A stretch of 64,000 nt of DNA, taken from contig MU001671.1 of NCBI GenBank assembly GCA_010093515.1, positions 680,808 to 744,807 of the forward strand, in the 5' to 3' direction. Below are positions 45,410 to 55,961 of this stretch, piece by piece. Each line of letters begins with the position of its first letter. The stretch's first letter is position 1. The notes beneath the pieces are model-generated. The model worked only from the letters and a program-made list of their open reading frames with translations. It searched no databases and had not been told where the DNA came from. Position numbers and translations under genes: made by a program. The stretch comes from Lineolata rhizophorae (taxonomy: Eukaryota > Ascomycota > Dothideomycetes > Lineolatales > Lineolataceae).

Positions 45410-48400
45410 CGGGAAGTGAGGCAAAAGGGGGGATCACATGCACGTCGAGAAATTCGCTGTGTGTGGTTGTGCTGGGTTGGGTGGTGGGGTTGTCAAGAGC
45501 GAGCGCCTGTGTGACCGGATACATGCGGCATGCATTTTTATGACTCTCACTTTTTTTTTTTTTGTTTCTTACCTGGGCACTTTTGATGCCAGGTTTCTAG
45601 ACTTTCCCTTCGCTCGTCTTTCCTTCTTGATTTCACGGTCTTTTTGCTTTGATAGAGGTAGGGGCTGCTTTCCGGTTCGAACCAAATACCCCGTTACGTC
45701 TCGCGGCACCCGACAAATTGAAACGCCTGACTCCCCCCTTAACGAACCGCCGAGACGGCCCTTCCCATGAGGTCAGTTTTTCTTTTCTTTTCTTATTTGT
45801 TTTCGCATTTCGAAATTTTCGTTTCAAACCCCCTCCCTTTTTTTAGTTTTATTCTTCCGGGTGTAAGCAAGGCATGACGAAGATGGGAATTCAGGGAGCG
45901 AGAGCATACATTTTTTTTCAGAGCGCACTGCTGGTCCCGCTGGCACGGCGTCGCGTATTCTGGCCGCACTCCGACCGCATTCAGTTCGCGGAAGGTTGGC
46001 GTCGGGAAATGAGCTTGTTTGACCTCGAACACCTTTCTGTTCCTTCCTTCCTTGTCATACCCGCACGGTAGGTTTACTGGGTTAGAATGGCATCGTGGAG
46101 AATGCGGGCGTCCTGGGTGCGTATATTCTGTACATGTTATCGATCTCGGGGCGCCTGCGTTCGGGGCTTGGGCGTCGTAGACGGGCGAGACGCGTTTGGT
46201 TCGGGATTAGGGACCACCTAGGTACATGCGGTAGCATGGCAGCAGGTTTGTTGGTAGACGGGGCTCGAAGCATGTGCGGAGGAGTTTTACAGGAGAGCCG
46301 CTATACCGATGGTCTTGATGGCGTCGCTTCGAGGACCTATAAGGTGTAGTGGATATGTAGAGCCTTAGTGGGTTGCTTATTGGGAGTTTTAGGGGAAGCA
46401 AGAGAAGGGATGAGAGACGGAACGTCTGGCCTTTCACCTCCCTGCCATTCTCTCGTTTTCGAGCTTTGCTTACCAGGAGCCTCCCTTCATTCCTTTTCTA
46501 TTTCCTCCCCCCTTCACGTTTATACCTTTTCAACTATTCTCACTAGGTCTTAGACTGGTTTGGAGCTCACCGACGGCAACTCCCACCCGGGAAGATGCTG
46601 CGTATAAAAGCGTCCTCAATTTTATTTTTTTTACTAGGCCTCTTGACATTGTAGACGTCACAGGCTACCGCTCCCGGGCGGAGTGCTCGTGGCTGGCATT
46701 AATGGACATGCTTATATTGAAGTTTCGGAACATCATCGACCCGCTCAGATCGGTCATGAAGCACCCGCAGCCTACCAGATGCAATATGGGTATGACATCT
46801 ACTTGAGCAGGCACTCGGTCACGTGCCTCTCAACATGGAACGAAGCACTAGCGCTTGTCGCTCTCATGCAGTTGCTCGCGTGAGCCTACAGGGGTATTTC
46901 ACTACTGCAGCTACTCGAGCAGATACGGCCTATGCTCGGACCAAATGCAATCTAACCAGCCTAGCTATGGAGAATCGCGCAGCGGATTAGAACCATTGCT
47001 GCGAGAAAGTTGAATAATAGGACATGCGTGTAGCCTTGAAGGAGGCAAAGTGATCGCTTAGTCGGGCTGGGGTTTTGTACATACGTGAGGCATTCCGTCG
47101 TTTGGAGATCGAATGGTGCTGGCAATGAATACCAAGCGGGGTTGTTGTCGAAAGGGTTTGGTGCATTCGGGTGTGCCCGAGGTTGTTTCGACGTGCATAA
47201 GCGTTGCTCGAATCTTTTAGCGACGTGAAAAAGAGGCTGCAGCTAGAACTAGCCGTTGCAAACTCCGGGAAATTTGGCCTCGCGGAAAATTCGTTTACCA
47301 AGACGAGCTTCTCGTTCTAGAACAACCCGGATCGTCGGTCGAGACTCACTGCTCATTCCGTCGGTTAAGTACCTACTTCTGCGTAGTGCCCAGCATATGT
47401 TTCAGCCGTCTCGTCGCGAGCTAGCGTTGAGGAAAAGCTATTTTATCTCACAGATCAGCCGTCCAAGCCAAGCCCGCTCAATCTCGTCCTCGCTACCTGG
47501 GCAGACCAGGCGAGGAAACAATCGTCTCAACCAAAGACCTCACCATTGCAAATTCCATCAGATTCATAACCATTGCGTCTCCCCACGATCTCAAGCTTCG
47601 CTTCGTGACCAAGCATCCACTCCTCAGTCCACACACTAGCAGCATGCCGAACGCGTCTAAACCAACCATCCGACTAGCCAACCACCAACACTGCGGGGGC
47701 CGCTCACGCCGCCGATCGCCGTTAGCAGACGCGGGGCACGGCGGTGGACGGATCCACGCCGTTGGCTTGGACGACCGCGATCGCGTGGTGGCCCGGCGGT
47801 CACCCTACGTAGGTAGTACGCGTGTATGCGCCAATTCGACGAATCGGCTAGCCATGACGAAGCGGCGGTGCGGAGCTTGCGGTGTGGAGCATGCAATATG
47901 TAGACAGGCACTCCTAGCGTAGGCTGCGGCCTAAGTAAGGCCCGGCCTCCGTTCAACTGTCGTTTGCATGTACTCGCGGAGTAGCAGGCTCCCTAATTGA
48001 GAGCTACCTAGAAGAAGACAACCTGGATGACGACAGGCAGACTCTTCAGAAGGGGCTTGTGATGCATCTTATCGGACACACAAGTGGACACGAGCTTATC
48101 GACCGATACACCACACAAATGACGGCGCCGGCAAGAAGCACGTTGATATCCTTGATGAGTTCGCCCAAAGATAGACCTATTGCTACCCCTGTTGTCTGTC
48201 CCGTCCCCGCGGTCGGAGCCGGGGATCCCTGCTCCGAGCGGCCGATCGTAGGGTGATCTGAGCAAATGCGCTCACTTTTCGGAGTACGCTTACGGCGACA
48301 TACTGGCAGGTTAGGTGCACGAAGTTCTTGGCCACATATCCGGTTCTCCCGGTCGAGAGCGCAAGATAAGTGAGGGGTTATCACTCCGTGGAGTGAAGAG

Positions 48401-49433
48401 GAGAAAGATGGAGATGAAGCAAAAGGTGGCCGTGCATTTACCATCCGCATGACTAGCTACAGTAGCTTCATGGGCGTCTCGTCCGCTGCGTGAAACTAGT
48501 ATATCCCCTCAGCTGCGGGGACCCTAAGGCGCATCCTAGAAACGGCGGGACGATAGCGGGTTGAGTGCTCTCTCCCGACGATAAGCGGGCAATTCGAGTG
48601 GCTGGGTACCTTATAGGAGGGGCAACTGAAAAATTTTGGCCCGTTGACCCTTCAATTTCTGCCGTGTCTTTAGTCTGCACCTGCTCCACAAGGAATTTCG
48701 GGCTCCGACCCTCGAGCCGATGCCAGAAGGGGCAATGAAAATCTCTGAAGCTGCGGAGGCCCGGGCGGTTATGGGAGAAGCGGGGTTTAGTATGTAGCTC
48801 CTGGTGTGTCCCAGCGAAGTCTCTTTCTGCGTAGACCTGCCTAAACACGTGCATGAAACTGGTGCTCCAAATCTCCAACGGTTCTCCCGACCGCGGGCAG
48901 CCAATAATGGGCAACGAGACTATGGACGGTATGAAGAGTTTTGCACTCGGCACTAGGCGCTGGGTGCCGGGCGAAGCGAATGATGCATAGTCCCGTCGTG
49001 GATATCATAAATGGCAGTAGTAGATCGCAGAGTAGAGCTTAGCTCGTGCTCTGCAACCTCACCAATACACTCTGTGACGCTCGGAAAGTCTCATCCTAGC
49101 GCTTCCTACATCATCCGGAGACCGTTTTCGTCGCTGGCTTCAAGCTGCATGGACTCCGATCCAGAATCGCGCAACACCCGAGCAACCAGGTGCCCTAGCA
49201 GTACGTACTAATGCACGGCCAGGGATGCTGCGCTTTGAGGTAATCAACCAGTCCCACGCAGTTTAGCGTTCGATGTACATACATACAGAGTCGCTGCTCT
49301 GGACTGTACGTACGTACCGTAACTACTTTTAGTCCTTGGGTGTCGTCACGTGTTATATCACGTGACTCTGGCCTGCTTTTGCGTCTATCAAAACGGCTTT
49401 GGACCCGGTTTCCTCAACGTATGAGACAAGGCA
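45410..49433. other. Gene-poor 4 kb gap
   Basis: No frame in it has family resemblance. Noted features are a T(11) run near 45550, TACGTA-rich runs at 47806 and 49300, and a pair of CACGTG boxes at its right end. Frames at 48046-48450 and 48468-48953 are open on the minus strand but I see no domain in them. Confidence 0.5.
49345..49366. promoter_or_regulatory. Inverted pair of CACGTG boxes
   Basis: Two CACGTG motifs (49347-49352 and 49359-49364) lie in an inverted repeat: GTCACGTG, a 6-bp spacer, CACGTGAC. This would suit a bHLH or bZIP protein binding as paired dimers. It lies about 70 bp upstream of the HNH gene remnant. Confidence 0.5.
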
Positions 49434-51030
49434 ATGGCACCAGCTCACCTCCGACATCAGTCATCTCTCGAGGAAATCATCGATTTCTCTGCCGAACCGC
49501 TTTTGGAAGCAGATCAATACATCAAAGCAAAGCGAAAGTTCTACGATATCATAAACCGCTTTGAAGCCGCAGATGACAGCAGCCGCAAGTATAACCGCCC
49601 CGGTTAATCCGCCTTACCTACGAATACGCGGCTTCCGAGTATCCAAAAACCAAGTTCTACGAGCCTTTTTTCGATCTATAGCACATGCAACAGACGAGGA
49701 TAGGGATATCGACTTCGCCGACAAGACCTTGGAGGAGAAGGTCCATTCAGACCTAATCGAGTTTGCAGAGTACCTGCTTGATACTTTCTTCTTACCTTGT
49801 CTGGCCCCTCCTTACCGCCCTTTTAATCTTTCGATTATTCCTAACGCCTTCTAGTGAAAGCTTCGGCCAACAAAAACCCCCAGCCCTCCCCTGTATACCA
49901 TACGGTAGTTAAGAACGGACAAGGAGGAGCGCGTAAGTATACCGGGACAGAGGCTCGAGTCTCTACCCTCCGTCGTAGCTGCCTTATTCGCGATCGCTAT
50001 CGTTGCGTAGTATCGCGTAATTTTGATATCGTCGAAGGAGTCGAGCGCTATAAAAGCAATGGCAATAATGCTCAAGATGACGACGGGAATTTGCTTAGAG
50101 ATGAGACAAGTGCATTCGGGCCTCTGGAAGTCGCTTGTATCCTTCCCCATACCCTAATGCAAACCAAGGCGGTGTTAGCATATATAGTTCCTAGCCAGCA
50201 GCATCGCACTAAAGTGCGATACTGTGCCAGTCTTTTGGCCAAGTTGGTTAGCTGCAGGCTAGGGTACGCTAGACCTAACAGGCGGGTTCTCAATTGGTAT
50301 GTATACCTCGATAATCATTTAGCTACTCTAAGCTAATAACCTATAGAGGACTACACTCAACAAGCTACCCTAGCGATCCTCAGTTTGTTTGATAACGGCG
50401 TTGTGCATCTAATTAAGGGTGCCGAGATTAATCGGCCGCTTAATGCCATTACACTTACCATCGCTTTCCACCGGCTTCTTGGTAACTTCGAACTCTTTTT
50501 TACGCCTATCCCAGGTCATCAGCCACATACATACCGAATCGACTCGTTTCTTCCCCCTCTTTTCGTACGAGAGAGTCATACGAATCTCGGAAATGTCGAC
50601 GACCCCATATCTGAGTCCATGGAGCACATGTCTATTGGCGAAACTGACGCTGGGGCCACGGTGTCAGTCCAGAGGCGATCGGGTCCCAAGGCCCATCACA
50701 AGGCGAAGGGAAAGGGCAATCGGGCGGATCAGTTTTGCGTATATAGGAGATTCTCTCCCCATTACCCGCACTTTCTACCTCACTGAGTCCCGGTCAATAG
50801 AGCCTCCTTTACCTCGGCTCCTCGCACTGCACCGCGCTATTGGCCATATCCTTCACCTCTCTGGGGCAGGGGAGTATATCGACGAGATACTTCGAGATAT
50901 GGAGGAGTGCGTACGGACGGACAGCTCTACAGAACTAAGCCGCCTAGTAAATCTTAGACTACGTGGATCGTTAGATAGCAACATTAGGGCCTGTAAATAT
51001 TCCCGCTTCTCAGAGGATGGAGGAGAATAG
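49434..51030 (+). pseudogene. Decayed HNH-nuclease-domain gene with MITE insertion
   Basis: The reading matches the fungal family of HNH-nuclease-domain proteins in pieces: EEIIDFSAEPLLEADQYI and YEYAASEYPKTKFYEPF, then FAEYLLDTFFLP, then after a short intron ending 49852 KASANKNPQPSPVYHTVV. The HNH part follows: CLIRDRYRCVVSRNFD, DDDGNLL, LEVACILPHTL, then GVVHLIKGAEINRPLNA, FHRLLGNFELFF, and the end SLPITRTFYLTESRSIEPP, LSGAGEYIDEILRDMEE. The frame changes near 49610, 49680 and 50760, and a 108-bp element interrupts it at 50173. The position of the first shift follows RPG. The second is in a T-run. Function of intact relatives is not established. Confidence 0.7.
50173..50280 (+). mobile_element. 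MITE copy 1, inside the HNH gene remnant
   Basis: Short element of about 108 bp with imperfect inverted ends (TGTTAGCATATATAG and, from the other side, TGTTAGGTCTAGCG), both followed by CCTAGCC. Flanking direct repeats GGCGG at 50168-50172 and 50281-50285 mark insertion. It holds a hairpin, ATCGCACT-AA-AGTGCGAT. The reverse strand stays open (read as LANLAKRLAQYRT), but the same peptide in copy 2 reflects shared DNA rather than coding. Exact ends may shift by 1 bp. Confidence 0.75.
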
Positions 51031-51174
51031 GAGTCTACGTATCCGTGACGGGATCGGGATGTTTTGGGCTGTTGTATCATGTTGCGCTAACATTAATATT
51101 GTCTCTACACTCCTCACCTGAATTATACAGAAACTGCATAGGATAGCGTTATAGAGCTAGTATCTCGTCTGCTA

Positions 51175-51478
51175 GCCCTTTGTTTTACGTATAGCTGCCA
51201 ACCTCTTAGGCATAGAGTCAATACACTTCTGGAGTAACTCTAGTAGAATCAAGTACCATGCCTCTTTACAGGCCCTTACAGGCGCCCTGAATTCCTCCTT
51301 AGAATTACCCATTCCAAGCAATTCGGAATAGCTCTTTGATACCTGCTTCTCGAGGGGCCACTAAATGTGCTCAATAAGGGTCAGACCAGGGCAGTTCGGT
51401 GGCCATTTTACGTGGCGAATGTCATGCTCTTCAACCCAATCGTGCACGATCTTCTTCGTTGGAATATTGGCATCAAGG
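51175..51478 (-). mobile_element. 3' fragment of a Tc1/mariner transposase
   Basis: Minus-strand translation gives VHDWVEEHDIRHVKWPPNCP, then LTLIEHI with a stop where Tc1 proteins have W (the usual motif is SPDLNPIEHIW), then LLQKCIDSMPKRLAAIRKTKG, a normal Tc1 C-terminus. Only the last third of the DDE domain remains. The TGG-to-TAG change at IEHIW would fit RIP or ordinary decay. Terminal repeats were not identified. Confidence 0.7.
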
Positions 51479-52168
51479 GAGGAAGGGTGCGCTGCGCGAC
51501 GCGTTGTTGTCTAACACGCGTTGAAAAAAGCAAGATAAGGACAAATTCGCAGTGCGCTAGTGGATCTACCGCAGAGGGTGAGTGCTGCGGTCGGCATCAT
51601 CAGCGGCATCGGACATCATGCGAACCGGTGATCCACCAGTCAAAGAAAAAGCGATATGCGCAATTGTTACAAAAGGCCGTCGGACTCGCAACGGCTTGGC
51701 GGCCGGCTGGCGCTAGGGAGATTTGCGATTGATGCTGCGATAGCCGAATCGAAGACTTCGTGTCAGCCCCTAGAGGCTGTGGTTGCCCTCATCCAAACAC
51801 AGCCTGTGGCGTATGCCGGAGGACCAGGTAGGGAGGAAAAGGAGGGCTAAAAAAAAAGACTTGACATCAGGTGGAGAAGAGAAAAAACGATCCATGTCCA
51901 ACACGGCAAAAAGCATTGGGACGCTACTGTAGCCCGCATGCCCCTCGGCGGCGAGCTGCGTGCCCCGCAGGAGAGCTTGGAAGTGTTTGCAAATCATAAG
52001 CTTGGCAGCAGCCGGGGTGGGCGGTTTATCGGCGGCGACACGCCCGGGCCCCCGGCTCCCGTCGTCTCTCGCGACCTCAGCAAATCGTCGTTCTTTGTAG
52101 CTCCATTGCGCGCCCAATCTCTCCTTTTCTCGCGCCCATTGTTTTGTTCTGCTCTCTGCCGGCTTGCC
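51479..52168. promoter_or_regulatory. Upstream region of the VTC5-like gene
   Basis: 690 bp with no supported gene; the part nearest 52168 should carry the promoter and leader. An A(9) run lies near 51850. Confidence 0.4.
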
Positions 52169-53598
52169 ATGAAATACGGCGAAACCCTTCGCCAGCGGTC
52201 AATTCCCGAGTGGGGTCATTGTACGTGTTTCTGATTTCATCGTGGTTTCTCCCTCGCGTGCCGGGGCTCCAATGACGCCGGTGGCTCCCAAGAATGCACC
52301 GCATGCTAGCAATCCCGCAATTCGACCTATCACGGCCACGATAGCACAAGTTGGCTAATCACTCGATTGCTGGGCCTCTCCTCTCTTCTGTAAACAGACA
52401 ATGTCGACTACGACGAAATCAAGCGGCTCATCAAGGAGCACACGACGCCGGGCAACGTCAAGCCGGTGTCGATCCCGGGGTCGGGCGACGCGGCCGAGCG
52501 CACCTTTGAGCGCCAGCTCTACGCCCTCTTTAAGCACGAACACGAGCGTGTCACCCTCTTCGTCAAGAGCAAGTCCGGCGAGATCGAGCGCCGTCTAGGT
52601 ATGCTTTGCATCAGAACTTCAATTGCACCAAACTGCCCGCGTTTCTCCGGCTCACGATCTGCTATGAATCGATCGCCACGCAGTCCACCTAGGCAAAACG
52701 ATCCGCCAGCTCCAAGCCCGCGATGCTGGAAAGGCTATATCAGCTCACCGGTTAGGCCGCTACGCCAAGGTCGAGGGTGACTTGATCAGGTACGTCCGTC
52801 GCACAATCGCCATTTTATCTCGAACATAGCAACCATGGCGCACCACTTCGCAGCAAATCCCATCCCGTCCCACCTTCGTCCCGTTCCACTAGCGTCGTGC
52901 AACTTCAACTAACCCACCCGCGTGCTCCCACAGAGTCGGCACCGAAATCCAAGCCCTGAGCCGCTACGTCGGCGCCCAACGCCTCGCCTTCGCCAAGCTC
53001 CTCAAGAAGTACCGCAAGTGGACGGGATCCGACGCGCTCGGCGCCCGCTTCCGCCAGGACGTGCTCGACTCGCCCGCCGGCTTCGCCAATGCCGTCCCGC
53101 TCGCCGCCCTGCTCGACGCGTACACGGACTTGCTGCACGCCGTGCGGACGCCGTTCGAGGGCGGCGGCGACGGCTACGGTGGCGGTGGCGCGGGCTCGAC
53201 GACGTTGGGCGCGCCGCTGCCGGGCCTGGAGCTGCCACAGCAGCAGCAGCAACAGCGACGAAGCAGTCCCGCTGCGTCGCGCGCCGTGGTGAACGCGCCC
53301 TCCTCGGCTGCGACCATCGCGCGGATCTGCGCCGCGACGACCGACGGCCACGGCGGCGGGCTGGGCGGCGCCTCCTCTCACTCCTCCGTCTGCGGCGCGG
53401 ACCTTGACACGGCGCTCGCGAGCATCCCACTCGGCGTCCACGGCGCAAAAGCGACATACCTGGTCCATCCCGACAGCGTCGTCGAGCTACAGGTCCTGCT
53501 CCTGCAGCATATGCGGTTGGTGACGCCGTCTGGGTTGGGGTCCAAGCCGTCACGGCCGACACCGAGTCGGCAAAGTTCGTCGGTGCTCGGGGATGGCG

Positions 53599-53635
<37 letters not shown>

Positions 53636-55961
53636 CAGCGGCGGCGGCGAAAGGCCAGCCACGTCGCTAGAGAAAGAGCCGGATGCCGGATGCGTGGTCC
53701 TGGACGGTCTGGACAGCTTTGCGCGGAGTCAGAGCGGGACGATGGTATCGGACGCCGAGGGCGTGCCAGGCGCGGCGCCCTTCCCGGCCGCGGCGTGCGC
53801 GCGGTGGGCGGCCGGGGGCACGGGAGACGCGGTGGTGGCGGTAGGGATCGGAGGGGTCAGGGCACGAGGGCGGTCAAGCGGGAGAGCAGATGCGGATAAC
53901 TTGGGTGATGGCAGCGGTGGGAGCGCCGCCGGGGAAGACGTCTGCGAACCTAAGATCGCCCACGTAAAGCGCAAGCACCTCGCCAAGTTGCTCGATGCCT
54001 CGCAGCCGTTCCCGCCGGCCGCTAGTCGCCGTGCCTCCGATCTCTCCTTGTCCGCAGCCGGCGCCGACGCGAAGCAGGGCTCGCCTACTGGAGACGCCGC
54101 CGTGGCGGAGGTGCGCCGCTGGCTCGCTGCCAACTCGAATGTGGTGCCCCTGGTGGCCGTCACATCGAAGCGGGCCCGCTTCGTGGGGCTCGGGAACGGC
54201 GAGCGGGACGCCGTGTGGGCGACGCTGGATTGCGGAATCGGCATGAGGAGGGACGTCGAGGGGTTGTTAGCCGCAGATGAGGGCCTGAAGGACAAGGATG
54301 GTGCGCGGACGGAGTTCCCGCATGCGGTGTTGACGGTGAGGAGGGAGGGGGAGGGCGGGAGGGCGGATGAGTTGGTCGGGGTGTTGGATAGGAGTCATTT
54401 GGTATGTTCTGACGTGTGGTTTCTATGCGTAGTGAATGGACGGAACTGACTGTTGGTTGCGTGTAGACGGAGAGGGTTAGGGGTTTCTCGTTGGAGACGC
54501 ACGCGGTGTGGGAGTGCTGTAGGCCTGAGGGCATGCAGCGACCTTTTTGGGTGAGTTTTCGTTCTTACAGCCCTTGTCGAATACCTTCCATATCTCAATG
54601 TATAAGCGGCTTTTCCTTCACTGATTCTTTCTCGGCAGCTTCCCTTACTCTCTAAAGACATCCGCAAGGTCCCCCAGGCCGAGCGTCGTAACCGCCGTCC
54701 CATGTCTGGCATCTCCTTCGCCCTCGACGCGCCTCAGCATCTGTCTAGCAATCGCACGTCTACGTCGAGCAACTCCGTCACTGACGCCGAGCACATGAGC
54801 GCGAGCACGCCGCCGGCAGTCCTATCATCAGCCACATCCGTCACAGACCACCCGACATCGCCATTGATCCGGCCTGGACGGAAAAAGACCAGACGATCCG
54901 CGTACAGAAAGCATCCGCTATCGTCTCAGCAGACTGCAAACGACGAGAATAATTACGACAGCACGGCCACTTCAAGGTACTGGAGCGAATACGACCATCC
55001 CGAAGAAGAGGACGAGCAGGACGCCTACGTGCTCTACATCGATCCCAACGCGCCTGTGACGTACTTCCCGGGCCAAACGGCTATCGTCATGGCATTCAAG
55101 AAGATTGCCGGCCTCTTCTCCTCGGCCTCTAAGGACGGCAAAGACGACCAGACCCGTTCTGCTGCGCAGAAAGCCCCACCGGACGATGACCCGTCTGCTC
55201 CTTTACTCGACCACCAGTCCCGCGCACTCTTTGCATCAGCCGACGCGACCTTCGACGAAGACGATGAGGAGTCTTCGACCTCGTCGGACGAGGCCCAGCA
55301 AGCTGCCGCCGCCGCCCCGCCAAAGTCGTATGGCGCCATCCCGCCTCCGCCGCCGAAGCCCAGCAGCAGGCGGCCCGCCCGCTCACTTACCCGCAAGTCA
55401 TCCGCGGGCTACTTCGACATTCTGCGCTCGAGTACCTCCCGTGGGAGGAGGGCGCACGGCGCGGCTTTCGCGCACACGCACGCCCACGCGCAGCCGCCGC
55501 CGCCGCCGTCGCGGCCGCGCGGCCGTAGCGGGACGTCGTCGCGCCGGCGCGACACCGGCGTCGGCGACGGCGAGATGCCCGACGACGTCGAGGCGGAAGC
55601 GGCCGCGGGCGTCGGCGTCGACGTCGACGATGAGGGCGACGGCCTCCTATCGTGGACGCCGGCCGTCAGCACGACGAGCCTGCTGGCGAGCGTGGCGGTG
55701 CTGGCTGTCGTGGGCACGCTGGCGGCGACGGGCCGGCGGAGGCAGCGCGAGGAGGTGGACGTGGGCATCGTGTTCGGCGTCGCGATGAGCTTGCTGTTCG
55801 CGCTGCTGGCGGTGGCGAGCGTGCTGAGCGGGTCTAGGAGGAGGAGGAGGAGGAGGAGGGGGAGAGGTGGGGCTGGATGGGTGAGGGTGGGGGTTGTGTG
55901 GGCAGTCTTTTTAATAGTGTGCGTGGGGGATGGAGTGTTGGTGAGTGTGGTGGTGAGGTAG
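52169..55961 (+). CDS. VTC5: SPX and DUF202 protein, Vtc5-like
   Basis: Six exons: 52169-52220, 52398-52598, 52693-52789, 52934-54401, 54467-54550, 54639-55961; 1074 aa. The SPX domain starts MKYGETLRQRSIPEWGHYNV, continues YDEIKRLIKEHT and ends IQALSRYVGAQRLAFAKLLK with KYRKWTG, which includes the Lys cluster that binds inositol pyrophosphates. The long middle has Gly- and Gln-rich inserts (a poly-Gly run near 53600-53650) and no polyphosphate polymerase tunnel motif. The C-terminus has three hydrophobic helices (TTSLLASVAVLAVVGTLAA, IVFGVAMSLLFALLAVASVL, VGVVWAVFLIVCVGDGVL), a DUF202-like unit. Yeast Vtc5 has this SPX+DUF202 layout and stimulates the vacuolar polyphosphate polymerase complex. 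Length exceeds yeast Vtc5 because of the inserts. Confidence 0.82.

Noticed and set aside
45671-45700. GGTTCGAACC resembling a tRNA T-loop
   Set aside because: No matching T-stem, acceptor stem or anticodon arm could be drawn around it.
50072-50293. Frame with the same peptide as one at 56774-57010 (LANLAKRLAQYRT)
   Set aside because: The match comes from two MITE copies in opposite orientation, not from two genes.
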